Assembly (NCBI RefSeq): GCF_003725795.1
Contig: NZ_RBEE01000005.1
Coordinates: 62,001 to 126,000 of the forward strand
Source of the DNA: Pedobacter jejuensis
GTDB lineage: Bacteria; Bacteroidota; Bacteroidia; Sphingobacteriales; Sphingobacteriaceae
Direction of reading: 5' to 3'
DNA length: 64,000 bases
Shown here: piece after piece, positions 43,407 through 53,195 of the stretch
Layout of the letters: each line of letters begins with the position of its first letter
How positions within the stretch are numbered: the stretch's first letter is position 1
Position numbers and translations under genes: made by a program
Notes under the pieces: generated by a model
Database searches by the model: none
Told to the model about the DNA's origin: nothing
Seen by the model: the letters and a program-made list of their open reading frames with translations, nothing else

Positions 43407-43814
43407 ATGGCCAGGCCAAAGACCGATAACATTGAACAACTTTATACGAAGGTAGTGCGCACAAGGGTAACTAAAGCCAACCATGAGCGCCTGGAAAAAT
43501 TATTAACCAACAGCAATTGCCGCTCCATCGGCGAAGTTGTCCGAAAGATCCTTTCCAGGGAAAAGATTCTATGCTTCTATAAGGACGTCACCCTGAGCGT
43601 TGCAATGGAAGAATTAAGCCGCATCCGAAAGGAACTTAAAGCTATTGGTATCAATATCAACCAGCTTACCCGTGGTTTTAACAGTTCAAGGAACGAAGCT
43701 GGGCAAGCTTTTTATACACAAAAAGCGCTTGAGCGGTCAAAAGAGATCGACGGTAAGATCGACCGCCTGATGATCCTAATCACTTCATTAACAAAGAAAT
43801 GGTTGCAAGAATAA
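43407..43814 (+). CDS. MobC-like relaxosome accessory protein
   Basis: The protein from the ATG at 43407 has 135 residues. The N-terminal part (TKVVRTRVTKANHERLEKLL) fits a ribbon-helix-helix DNA-binding fold. The middle has the MobC signature ELKAIGININQLTRGFNSS, and a helical tail follows. Such proteins bind oriT and help the relaxase open it; in CTnDOT naming this corresponds to MobA. Its last 16 bases overlap the relaxase start. An in-frame TTG at 43317 would add a cysteine-rich N-terminus, but that segment lies within the oriT hairpins. Confidence 0.85.
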   Translation: MARPKTDNIEQLYTKVVRTRVTKANHERLEKLLTNSNCRSIGEVVRKILSREKILCFYKDVTLSVAMEELSRIRKELKAIGININQLTRGFNSSRNEAGQAFYTQKALERSKEIDGKIDRLMILITSLTKKWLQE

Positions 43815-45052
43815 AAAGCGGTAAAAGCATCCGGGGCTTGCTCAATTATAATGAGAACAAAGTTACTGCCGGGGCGGCGCAACTGATTATGGGCAGCCTG
43901 TTCGGTACGGAACTGGAAAATCTGAAGTTTTCGGATAAGCTGAACCGCTTTCAGCACTTAACTGAACTCAACGACCGGGTGAAGACCAACTCGGTACATA
44001 TCATGCTCAACTTTGATGAAAGCGAAAAACCGACCACTCTTACGATGCAGCAGATCGCGGCGGCTTACATGGACAAGATCGGTTTCGGCGACCAGCCCTA
44101 TTTGGTTTACAATCACAAAGATGCCGCACATGCACATATCCATATCGTTACGACCAATATTGAAGCAGACGGCAACCGGATCAGTTTACATAACATCGGC
44201 AAAATATTGTCGGAACCTGCAAGGAAAGAACTGGAAATTGAGTTTGGGTTAATTAAGGCAGACAGCAAAGCAATAAATAAAGCTAACCGGATCAAACCGA
44301 TAAGCCTTGAAAAAGCCGTTTACGGCAAAACTCCAACCCAACGCGCGATTACCAACGTCGTGAGCGCCGTGGTCAGTCAATACAAATTCACTTCGTTACC
44401 TGAATTTAATGCAGTGTTAAAGCAATTCAATGTGGTTGCAGACCGTGGCAGGGAAGACACCCTGATGTTTGAAAAGAAAGGGCTGATCTATTCGATACTG
44501 GATGAAAAGGGTAATAAGATCGGGATACCATTTAAAGCCAGCAGCCTGAATGACAAACCAACCTTGAAAAACGTGGAAGCCAGGTTTGCACAGAACGAAG
44601 AAAAGCGCAAACCATTTAAAGAAAACCTGAAAAGCAATATCGAAAAAGCATTCAGGAATTATAAAGGTATAACCAAAGGCACCTTCGTTAAGGAACTGCA
44701 AAAGCAAAATATTGTAGCCCTATTCCGGCAGAATGAACAGGGCATCACTTACGGGGTAACTTTTATAGATAATTATAATAAGACCGTTTTCAACGGCAGC
44801 GACCTGGGCAAAGCCTATACGGCAAAAGGGTTAAATGAAAGGTTCAGCACCGTCGATCACCCTAAAGCTACCTATCTGTCAAATGCCCCGAAAATGGATT
44901 ACCTGAAATCTGATGAGCCAACAGACCAATACCTGCAACCTTCAGCGTTTGACAAACTGCTTAATAACCTGATGGGCAAAGGTGGTGACGGTGGTGCGCC
45001 ATCAGTTACCCGTAAAAAGAAGAAAAAACAGGAACACGGCAAAGGATTATAA
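43799..45052 (+). CDS. Conjugative relaxase (MOB family, PF03432-like)
   Basis: The 417-residue protein nicks oriT and leads the strand to the recipient. The N-terminal relaxase domain has LLNYNENKV (candidate catalytic Tyr17), VHIMLNFDESE (His67) and the metal-binding histidines of AAHAHIHIVTTNI (111-115). Residues 165-385 hold repeated regions of unknown role (KAFRNYKGITKGTFVKEL). The C-terminus is Gly- and Lys-rich. It overlaps the MobC-like gene by 16 bp and is followed 27 bp later by the coupling-protein gene. In CTnDOT naming it is MobB. Confidence 0.92.
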   Translation: MVARIKSGKSIRGLLNYNENKVTAGAAQLIMGSLFGTELENLKFSDKLNRFQHLTELNDRVKTNSVHIMLNFDESEKPTTLTMQQIAAAYMDKIGFGDQPYLVYNHKDAAHAHIHIVTTNIEADGNRISLHNIGKILSEPARKELEIEFGLIKADSKAINKANRIKPISLEKAVYGKTPTQRAITNVVSAVVSQYKFTSLPEFNAVLKQFNVVADRGREDTLMFEKKGLIYSILDEKGNKIGIPFKASSLNDKPTLKNVEARFAQNEEKRKPFKENLKSNIEKAFRNYKGITKGTFVKELQKQNIVALFRQNEQGITYGVTFIDNYNKTVFNGSDLGKAYTAKGLNERFSTVDHPKATYLSNAPKMDYLKSDEPTDQYLQPSAFDKLLNNLMGKGGDGGAPSVTRKKKKKQEHGKGL

Positions 45053-45079
45053 ACAAAAATTTTAAAGGAGGCTACTATT

Positions 45080-47134
45080 ATGAATACCGGGGAGGATACA
45101 CAAGGACTACGCAAGATCATCGACTTTACAAGGTTGATCAGCATATTTATATTAGCGATACATTTTTATATCGCCTGCTTTGCAACCTTTCAGCAATGGC
45201 ATTTTACCGCAGAGATTACGACAAGGATAGTTAGCAATATCGCTAAGACGGGCTTATTCAATAATATATGGAAACCTAAACTGGCTGCTTTGTTAGTGCT
45301 GTTTGTTTCCTTAGTTGGTGCCAAAGGCAGAAAGGATGAAACGATAGACAAGCGGGCTATAGTCGCCTATTTATTGAGCGGGCTGTTACTCTACTTTATT
45401 AGCCAGCTTTGCTTTTACCTGTCCGCTCCTGCTACTATCATAACGCTGACGTATATGACGCTTTCCGCTACTGGCTACCTGCTGATATTGACAGGTGGCA
45501 CTTTATTATCGCGACTGATCAAAGTGGCACTAAGCAATGACATATTCAATGCGGAGAATGAAACCTTTCCCCAAGAGGAAAGGCTATTGGAAAATGAATA
45601 TTCGGTCAACTTACCGGCTAAGTATAGGCTTAAAAACCAGGTTCGCGATAGTTGGATCAATTGTATCAACCCGCACCGGGGACTGTTGGTGGCGGGTAGC
45701 CCTGGGGCAGGTAAAAGCTATTTCGTTATCCGGCATATCATCGATCAGAATATCCGAAAAGGAACGAGCCTGTTCTTATATGATTTCAAGTATGATGACC
45801 TTTCAAAAATTGCTTACAACAAACTGTTAAAATATCATAGTAATTATCAGGTTAAGCCGAGTTTTTACATCATTAACTTTGATGACCTCAACCGAACCCA
45901 TCGCTGTAACCCACTTGATCCCGCAGGGATGGAAGATATTACGGATGCGACCGAGGCAAGCCGCACCATTATGCTGGGCCTAAACCGGGACTGGATCAAA
46001 AAGCAGGGTGACTTTTTTGTAGAAAGCCCTATTAATTTCTTAACCGCTATTATCTGGTATTTACGCAGGTATAAAGATGGCCGGTATTGTACCTTACCCC
46101 ATGTGATAGAATTGATGCAGGCTGATTATGATCCATTGTTTGCCGTTTTACAGGAGGAAGAAGAGATCAAAGTATTGATCAACCCTTTTGTATCCGCGTT
46201 TAAGAACGGTGCCAAAGAACAACTGGAAGGGCAGATCGCTAGTGCGAAGATCGGGCTGGCCCGGTTATCTTCACCACAACTGTATTATGTGCTGTCCGGC
46301 AACGATTTTACGCTGGATGTGAACAATCCAAAAGAACCCAAGATCGTCTGCGTGGGGAATAACCCGCAAAAGCTACAAGTATACGGGGCTGTTCTTTCGC
46401 TTTATATTTCGCGAATGATAAAACTGGTCAACCGTAAAGGGCAGCTTAAAAGCAGCCTGATCTTTGACGAGTTCCCTACGATCTTTTTCAATAATATAGA
46501 CAGCGTGATCGCTACCGCGCGTAGTAATAAGGTGGCGACCACTTTAGCCGTGCAGGATCTGAGCCAGTTGAAAAAAGATTACGGGCATGACCAGGCCGAG
46601 GTGATCATGAACATTGTAGGCAACGTGATCAGCGGGCAGGTCAGCGGGGACACCGCTAAACAATTATCTGAACGCTTTGGAAAGATCATGCAGGACAGGA
46701 CGAGTATCAGTATTACCAGCGAGGATACTTCAACCAGTAAGTCGAAACAATTGGATTATGCCATACCCGTTTCCAAGATAGCGGCTTTGTCGTCCGGCGT
46801 ATTTGTAGGTATGATGGCTGATGACCCCAATAACAAAATTAACCTGAAAGTTTTCCATAGTGAGATACAGAATGATCATGAAGCGATCAAACAGGAGGAA
46901 GACAATTACAAATCTATACCGGTGATTAAAAATGTATCCGCAACAGAGATACAGGAAACATATGTCCGGATCAAAGATGAAATCAATAACCTGTTCTTCG
47001 TCGAATTGGCTATGATTAAGGCGAGGAATGAAGCGGAAACAGAGCTTGGTGGAGCATCGGCAGTGCGACAAGCGAGTGAAGTTTTAAATAAAGCGTCAGA
47101 AAATGAGGGATCGCAGCGATCAATTTCGACATAG
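45080..47134 (+). CDS. Type IV coupling protein (VirD4/TraG-like ATPase)
   Basis: The 684-residue inner-membrane ATPase links the relaxosome to the transfer channel. Four hydrophobic segments occupy residues 15-150. The Walker A motif is GSPGAGKS at 206-213 and the Walker B-like motif is SSLIFDEFPTIF. NPLDPAGMEDI and ATTLAVQDLSQLKKDYG are also typical. The C-terminal 100 residues are charged. A clear ribosome binding site (AAAGGAGG) stands before the ATG, which is unusual for this phylum and supports the start. In CTnDOT naming it is MobC. Here the mob block ends, and 367 bp without a gene separate it from the cargo. Confidence 0.93.
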   Translation: MNTGEDTQGLRKIIDFTRLISIFILAIHFYIACFATFQQWHFTAEITTRIVSNIAKTGLFNNIWKPKLAALLVLFVSLVGAKGRKDETIDKRAIVAYLLSGLLLYFISQLCFYLSAPATIITLTYMTLSATGYLLILTGGTLLSRLIKVALSNDIFNAENETFPQEERLLENEYSVNLPAKYRLKNQVRDSWINCINPHRGLLVAGSPGAGKSYFVIRHIIDQNIRKGTSLFLYDFKYDDLSKIAYNKLLKYHSNYQVKPSFYIINFDDLNRTHRCNPLDPAGMEDITDATEASRTIMLGLNRDWIKKQGDFFVESPINFLTAIIWYLRRYKDGRYCTLPHVIELMQADYDPLFAVLQEEEEIKVLINPFVSAFKNGAKEQLEGQIASAKIGLARLSSPQLYYVLSGNDFTLDVNNPKEPKIVCVGNNPQKLQVYGAVLSLYISRMIKLVNRKGQLKSSLIFDEFPTIFFNNIDSVIATARSNKVATTLAVQDLSQLKKDYGHDQAEVIMNIVGNVISGQVSGDTAKQLSERFGKIMQDRTSISITSEDTSTSKSKQLDYAIPVSKIAALSSGVFVGMMADDPNNKINLKVFHSEIQNDHEAIKQEEDNYKSIPVIKNVSATEIQETYVRIKDEINNLFFVELAMIKARNEAETELGGASAVRQASEVLNKASENEGSQRSIST

Positions 47135-47501
47135 TAAATAGACCTAAATTGATAATATTTTAGGGATTTTGCGGGTATATTTCAATTACCCTACTAATAT
47201 TTCATTTCTAACTCTACCCAAAATCTTATTTCAGCACTTTATCCATAGTATAAAAAAATATCAACAAAACAATTCTAAATAAATGTTACTGAGAACTATT
47301 TTGCACGTCACAACTAAAAGAACTGTAAGATAATATCAATTATAATTATGACATCGGACAATTCTAAATCTTTTTTTCGCCTTTTAGTATCCATTAGGAG
47401 CTTTGCTTGCCTTAAATTTAACAATTATCAAATAATTAAGTAATATTGGTAATTATTATCATTAAATTTATGGTACTAATAGAAATAAGGCAAAGTTATC
47501 A
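47135..47501. other. 367-bp gap at the mob/cargo junction, no gene seen
   Basis: The sequence is AT-rich, contrasting with the GC-richer mob genes, and has no open frame of interest or terminator hairpin. It must contain the ECF sigma promoter. The composition change makes it a candidate left boundary of the cargo insertion. Confidence 0.5.
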
Positions 47502-48104
47502 ATGGCAAACACCATTCACAAACTGATTAATGAGACGGCACTCTTTGCAGAACTGGCAAAGGGCAACGAATCTGCCTTTGAAACAATTTACCACCATTAT
47601 AACAAACGGCTTGCCCCCTTTGTTGAAAAAATGGTTCGTTCGCCGGAATTAGCCGAGGAGATCATACAGGATATTTTTGTCCAACTTTGGATCAACAGGC
47701 ATCTGCTTGAAGATGTCAAACATCCTACATCCTATTTGTTCAATATCGCCACCAACAAGACCTTAGATTATCTGAAAAAGATAGCTAACAATGCTAAGCT
47801 GATGGACAAGATCGCCTATCGTTCAACAGAACTGATTAACGATACTGAAGAACGGGTCATTTTCAGGGAAAGCGCTGCCATTATAGAAATGGCCGTTTCC
47901 GCTCTGCCTGAACAACGTAGGATGATTTACCACCTGAGCAGGAACGAGGGGTTGACCCATGAACAAATTGCTGAAAGACTGAATATTTCCCGTAACACGG
48001 TAAAAAATCAATTGGTGACCGCCTTAAAATCTATCCGCCAGTTTACAGAAAAACGCGCCAGCGTATTTTCCGTGGCCGCATTTGTGCTTTTGACAAGCAA
48101 ATAA
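47502..48104 (+). CDS. ECF sigma factor (FecI-like, Bacteroidota type)
   Basis: The 200-residue protein has region 2 at about residues 25-90 (ESAFETIYHHYNKRLAPFVEK, EEIIQDIFVQLWINR, SYLFNIATNKTLDYLKK) and region 4 at about 125-180 (LPEQRRMIYHLSRNEGLTHEQIAERLNISRNTVKNQL). It directs polymerase to a small regulon, here most likely the SusC operon downstream. The FecR partner follows by 79 bp. The pair plus a SusC with an STN domain is the standard trans-envelope signalling set. Confidence 0.93.
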   Translation: MANTIHKLINETALFAELAKGNESAFETIYHHYNKRLAPFVEKMVRSPELAEEIIQDIFVQLWINRHLLEDVKHPTSYLFNIATNKTLDYLKKIANNAKLMDKIAYRSTELINDTEERVIFRESAAIIEMAVSALPEQRRMIYHLSRNEGLTHEQIAERLNISRNTVKNQLVTALKSIRQFTEKRASVFSVAAFVLLTSK

Positions 48105-48183
48105 ATCCACAATCATTTTTTTTTCAAAAAATCATTTTTTTCGGATAGTCCACTATTGTCCGGTGATCGTCTCATCTGTATAA

Positions 48184-49398
48184 ATGAAAATAAACAGGAA
48201 AATAACCTATAAAGTTATGAGTAACGATTCTACCCTTGTTAAAGCATTATTCGAAAAATATACCGGTGGTACTGCTTCACCGGAGGAAGTAAAGCAACTA
48301 TTTGCAATGATCGCAGAGGGAGACTATGATGAAGAAATGAAAAATGCTTTGCTTGTTGAATTGCAGGCTACAGACTTACAAGATGATTATGACAATGAAC
48401 GGTGGTATAAGGTTTTCAATGAGGTTAAAACGGAAACTGTGATTTGGGAAACTAAAGAAGCCCCCCATAAAAGCCATTTGATCAAAAAAATCAGTATAGC
48501 TGCGTCGATTGCTGCCTGCTTTGGTATTGGGGTTTATTTTTATCAGCAAAGTGCTAAGCCAACGGTAAATACCAAAGTCGCCCAGAATGATATAGCACCG
48601 GGCAAGAATACGGCGACTTTAACTTTAGCGAATGGACGAAGGATTATCTTATCCGATGCAAATAAAGGCGTATTGGCGAAAGAGGCCGGTGTAAACATTA
48701 CTAAAACGGCTTCGGGGCAGATCGTTTATGAGGTGAAGGAGAGTTCGGGCGACAAGAATACGATCAATACATTGACCACGGCCAAGGGAGAAACTTATCA
48801 GGTGAGGTTACCGGACGGTACCGATGTCTGGCTGAATGCGGCATCATCTTTAAAATATCCTGCTTCGTTCGCGTCAGTAGCCCAACGCCGGGTAACCTTA
48901 ACGGGAGAAGCTTATTTCCAGGTAGCAAAAGACAAGCAACATCCTTTTATCGTCAAAACCGACAAACAAGAAGTTAAGGTTTTGGGAACGCATTTCAATG
49001 TCAACTCCTATGCTGATGAACCTGCTACTAAAACCACATTGCTTGAAGGAAGCGTTCAGGTAACCGGATTGCATAATGAGCGCAAGGTATTGAAACCTGG
49101 TGACCAATCGTTGTTGACAACGAACAGCATTGAAATCTACGATGCGGATACCGAAGAGGCCGTGGCCTGGAAAAATAATGAATTTATGTTCGGGAATGAT
49201 GATTTCCGTACGACCATGCGCAAGGTTGCCCGCTGGTATAACATTGAAGTGGTTTATGAGGCTTCGGCACCTATTAATTTACAGTTGGGCGGTTTTTCGT
49301 CAAGGTCAAGGAATATTTCAACGGTGCTGAAAATGATGGCGAAAACCGGCGAGGTACATTTTAGAGTGGAGGGACAGAAAGTTTACGTTAGCAAATAA
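48184..49398 (+). CDS. FecR-type anti-sigma factor
   Basis: The 404-residue protein has a cytoplasmic sigma-binding N-terminus, one membrane segment at about residues 102-120 (KKISIAASIAACFGIGVYFY) and a periplasmic FecR domain (TAKGETYQVRLPDGTDVWLNAASSLKYP, RVTLTGEAYFQVAKDKQHPF, KVLGTHFNVNSYADE). A C-terminal STN-contacting region (FRTTMRKVARWYNIEVVYE) follows. It holds the ECF factor until the STN domain of the transporter reports ligand. The ATG at 48217 (MSNDSTLVKALF) is an alternative start and may be the true one. Confidence 0.93.
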   Translation: MKINRKITYKVMSNDSTLVKALFEKYTGGTASPEEVKQLFAMIAEGDYDEEMKNALLVELQATDLQDDYDNERWYKVFNEVKTETVIWETKEAPHKSHLIKKISIAASIAACFGIGVYFYQQSAKPTVNTKVAQNDIAPGKNTATLTLANGRRIILSDANKGVLAKEAGVNITKTASGQIVYEVKESSGDKNTINTLTTAKGETYQVRLPDGTDVWLNAASSLKYPASFASVAQRRVTLTGEAYFQVAKDKQHPFIVKTDKQEVKVLGTHFNVNSYADEPATKTTLLEGSVQVTGLHNERKVLKPGDQSLLTTNSIEIYDADTEEAVAWKNNEFMFGNDDFRTTMRKVARWYNIEVVYEASAPINLQLGGFSSRSRNISTVLKMMAKTGEVHFRVEGQKVYVSK

Positions 49399-49607
49399 AT
49401 ATCCTAATTAACAGAGTGATTAACCTTTAAACAAGAGCCAATGAAAAGACATTTACGACAATAAAGCTTAGGCTTTAAAACAAACAAGCCAGAAGTGCGT
49501 GAACACCCCTGGCAATCGTTTGGCATCAATTAATAAAAAATATTAACAAGAACCGCAGTGGACTGAGCTTCGAAACATAGGTCTTACTGCTAAACCAAAC
49601 TTAACAA

Positions 49608-52600
49608 ATGTATAAATTTTATACCAAGAAACCGGGTATGCCTAAGGGCTATATCCATAAAATATGGCTGATTATGCGCTTAACTACCGTTATACTCATT
49701 GCTACATTGATGCAGGTAAGTGCAGCGGGGTTTGCTCAGCGAGTGACGCTGAACCAAAAGAGAGCTTCACTTGAAAAGATCTTCAGGGAAATCCACACCC
49801 AAACTGGTTATGACTTTCTGTATAACCGTGCCATCATCAGCAAAAAGCAACCGATCAATATCTCAGTAAAAGACGAGGGTTTAGAATCTGTTCTCCAAAA
49901 ATGCCTTGATGGGCAGTCCTTAGAGTATTCTATTGAGGATAAGATGGTGGTAATAAAGGAGAAGTCTATGATTAATAAAGTAGAGGCTTTTTTTGATAAG
50001 GCAAACATTTCCGGAAGCGTAGTTGATTCGACAGGCGCACCGTTAGTGGGTGCAACGGTTACGTTGCAAGCCAGTGAACAGTTGTCAAATGTTTCTAACA
50101 ATTACGTGAGCCAAACAGATGAATTTGGGGAATTTAAGTTCAGCAACTTACCTTCAGGTCAATATAAGCTTACTGTTTCCTATATAGGCTACCTGACACA
50201 ACAGACTTATGTTATCATAAAAAACAAGGATGTAAGGCAGCGTATAATCATGTCGACAGAACAAACGCGACTCAGTACAGTTACTGTGGTGAATAATGGG
50301 TACCAGCAGATTTCCGCAGAAAGGGCAACTGGATCGTTTGATCTATTAAAGAAAAGCCAGATCGAAAAGCTAAATCAAAGCTTGACCGAACGTTTAGTCG
50401 GTACGGTTGCTGGTATGCAGGTAAAATATGATGTGGATGGGACACCAAATATTCAAATACGCGGGCAAACAACGCTTTACGCCAATAATGGCAATAATGA
50501 ACCGCTGCTTGTAGTAGATGGATTTGCCATCAGAAATACTAGCTTAAATTATTTTAACTCAATAAATCCTAGTGATATAGAAAGCGTCACCGTTTTAAAA
50601 GATGCGGCTGCAGCATCTATCTGGGGTGCTCGCGCCGCAAATGGCGTGATCGTGGTTACCACCAAAAAAGGTGGGCGTAATACACCGCTTAAGGTAGAGT
50701 TTTCTGCGTTTACGAGGTTCTCACCCCAATTTAACGTTGGTTATGCTACTGGTCTGGCATCATCTGCCGAAACAGTCGATTATGAACGCCTCTCTTTTAA
50801 TAAATGGGGAGCCTATCCGAATTCAGGCTCTTTTTATGAGAATTACAGGACTTCGGAAGCTACTGTGGCCTTAAACGAAAACAGGCTTGGGTTGTTAAGT
50901 AACGACCAACTGAGTGCTAGACTTGCGCAGCTTAAAACGTTGGATAACCGCAGTCAGATCTCCGATTACCTGTTGTCTAATCCCAGTACAACACAATATG
51001 ACCTTACATTATCCGGTGGGACAAACCGGATGAATAACATCATTTCCATTCTTGCCGAGCAAAACCATACAAACTTTAAGGGAAGCGATAACAAAAAATA
51101 TTCTGTTAACTACCGGACCACCGCCAATGTATTTAAATGGCTGGATGTGTATGCATCAACTACCTTAAATTATCAAAAAAGCAATAACAATGGGATTGGC
51201 TTGTATTATTTAAAATCCCTTTCTCCTTATGAAATGCTCGAGAATTCGGATGGTACTTTAACAGACATCCATCAATATTATCAGCCTATACTTGATCGTA
51301 CCGTACCGCTATCAAAATTCCCCTATTCATTTTCTTATAACCCCATACAGGAGATTGCAAATCAAAGCATCACAGAAAATAATTTAACGGCACGGGTACA
51401 GGCAGGTCTCACTTTTAAAATTTTGCCCGGTCTAACGTTTGACTCCAAAGTACAATATGAAAATTTAAGCCTCGTCGATAAAGGTTACCGAAACGACCAG
51501 ACCTTTTATGTACGTAATTTGGTAAATACCACATCATCCTGGAATCAAACATTAACAGGAAATGTCACCCCTAATTTGCCTCTGGGCGGCATATTAGATC
51601 AAAGCCGCACTACTATTGAAACCTATAATATCCGTAATCAGGCAAATTTTACACGCATGTTTGCCGATAAGCACGAAATTAATGTAGTTGCAGGTGTAGA
51701 AGTTAATAATGCTGTAACGCAAAGCTCTACCAACCCAACGACTTATGGATATAACGAAAACACCTTGAACGTAGGTAACTTTCCAAACGGTCCTACAGGT
51801 ACAACAGGATGGTATGGTTACGGAAACTATTTTAACTATACAAATAGCTTTGGGTATTCTACTCGCCGCTTTTACTCCATGTTTGCTAATGCTTCCTATA
51901 CTTATTTAAGTAAATATACCCTTTCCGGGAGTTACCGTACCGATGCATCAAATCTTATTGCCAAAGAGCCTAAGTACCGTTATTCCCCTTTTTACTCAAT
52001 TGGATTGGGTTATGATGTTACAAAAGAATCTTTCCTAAAGAATGTTAGCTGGCTAAATCGTTTAAATCTGCGCGCAACTTATGGGTACACCGGTAACGTA
52101 GATAATTTTACCAGTCCTTATACGCTTTTAAGCTATAATACCAGGGCCGATAATTACACAAAAGATTATACTGCTACAATTGCAGACAACGGTAACCCCA
52201 CGCTTACTTGGGAAAAAACAGGCACGTTTAACCTGGGTCTTGATTATGCTTTGTTTGGAAATAAACTGTATGGTAAAATTGATGTATATAATAAAAAGGG
52301 TAAAGACCTACTCGCCCAAATTGCTATACCCTCAGTAAACGGCGTATCGGTACAGCGCTTTAATAATGCTGGCATGACCAACAAAGGCATTGAGGTTACT
52401 TTAGGTACTGTTATCCCTTTAAAGGGCAACGATATTGTTTGGAACGGCAGCTTTAATGCTTCTTATAATAAAACCCGTATTACCAAACTTTTTAATCCAA
52501 GTAGCCCGGCATACGCTCTGGTCTCTACGGGGCAGGGTTCATACAGAGAGGGATATGACCCTAATGCTGTCTTTGCTTTCGAATATGCAGGCCTTGACAA

Positions 52601-53186
52601 TACCGGCAATCCTACTGTAGTTGGCCCAAATGGTACAAAACTTCAGCTTTCAAATTTCCCATCAATGGATGGACTCGGCTTTCTTAAAAATGTCGGCACG
52701 CTTAACCCTCCTTATATATTGGGGATGACCAACTCTTTTAAGATATATGATTTCAACTTGTCATTTATTCTGATCGCCAAATTTGGAGGGGTGTTTAAGA
52801 GCCAGTATTTTAACTACCCGCAGTCTGGTTCAGTCAATTTGCCGAACAGCAAACTTTCCAGTGTGCTTAATGGCGATCCCTCGAAAATGCTGACATTGCC
52901 AACAGACCCTAATACCTACAGCTATGGTAATTGGATAGGTTACTATCCTTATCTAAGTTATAACTACGTGAGTGCTAACCTGGCCAGGTTACAAGAGGTC
53001 AATTTGAGCTACAATGTGCCTAAGCAATTGCTGTCTAAATTAAGTATTCATGGTGCGCAACTTATTTTGCAGGGGAATAACCTTTACACCGTTTTAGCCA
53101 ACAAAACAGGTGAAGACCCAGAGTACCCTATCGGCACCATCAAACCACGCGCACAATACACTTTTGGTATTAAAGTAGAATTATAA
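49608..53186 (+). CDS. SusC/RagA TonB-linked receptor with STN signalling domain
   Basis: The 1192-residue protein has a long N-terminus with a signal segment ending AAGFAQ. An STN domain at about residues 50-118 (RASLEKIFREIHTQTGYDFLY, GLESVLQKCLDGQSLEYSIE) talks to FecR. A carboxypeptidase-regulatory-like domain at 134-215 is followed by the plug (ERLVGTVAGMQVKYDVDG, SVTVLKDAAAASIWGARAAN) and a barrel. It is the transport gene of the cargo. SusD follows 9 bp later. With TlpA and M16 partners downstream, a peptide or small-protein ligand is more likely than a glycan; this is inference, since no glycosidase is present. Confidence 0.93.
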   Translation: MYKFYTKKPGMPKGYIHKIWLIMRLTTVILIATLMQVSAAGFAQRVTLNQKRASLEKIFREIHTQTGYDFLYNRAIISKKQPINISVKDEGLESVLQKCLDGQSLEYSIEDKMVVIKEKSMINKVEAFFDKANISGSVVDSTGAPLVGATVTLQASEQLSNVSNNYVSQTDEFGEFKFSNLPSGQYKLTVSYIGYLTQQTYVIIKNKDVRQRIIMSTEQTRLSTVTVVNNGYQQISAERATGSFDLLKKSQIEKLNQSLTERLVGTVAGMQVKYDVDGTPNIQIRGQTTLYANNGNNEPLLVVDGFAIRNTSLNYFNSINPSDIESVTVLKDAAAASIWGARAANGVIVVTTKKGGRNTPLKVEFSAFTRFSPQFNVGYATGLASSAETVDYERLSFNKWGAYPNSGSFYENYRTSEATVALNENRLGLLSNDQLSARLAQLKTLDNRSQISDYLLSNPSTTQYDLTLSGGTNRMNNIISILAEQNHTNFKGSDNKKYSVNYRTTANVFKWLDVYASTTLNYQKSNNNGIGLYYLKSLSPYEMLENSDGTLTDIHQYYQPILDRTVPLSKFPYSFSYNPIQEIANQSITENNLTARVQAGLTFKILPGLTFDSKVQYENLSLVDKGYRNDQTFYVRNLVNTTSSWNQTLTGNVTPNLPLGGILDQSRTTIETYNIRNQANFTRMFADKHEINVVAGVEVNNAVTQSSTNPTTYGYNENTLNVGNFPNGPTGTTGWYGYGNYFNYTNSFGYSTRRFYSMFANASYTYLSKYTLSGSYRTDASNLIAKEPKYRYSPFYSIGLGYDVTKESFLKNVSWLNRLNLRATYGYTGNVDNFTSPYTLLSYNTRADNYTKDYTATIADNGNPTLTWEKTGTFNLGLDYALFGNKLYGKIDVYNKKGKDLLAQIAIPSVNGVSVQRFNNAGMTNKGIEVTLGTVIPLKGNDIVWNGSFNASYNKTRITKLFNPSSPAYALVSTGQGSYREGYDPNAVFAFEYAGLDNTGNPTVVGPNGTKLQLSNFPSMDGLGFLKNVGTLNPPYILGMTNSFKIYDFNLSFILIAKFGGVFKSQYFNYPQSGSVNLPNSKLSSVLNGDPSKMLTLPTDPNTYSYGNWIGYYPYLSYNYVSANLARLQEVNLSYNVPKQLLSKLSIHGAQLILQGNNLYTVLANKTGEDPEYPIGTIKPRAQYTFGIKVEL

Positions 53187-53195
53187 ATCATAAAC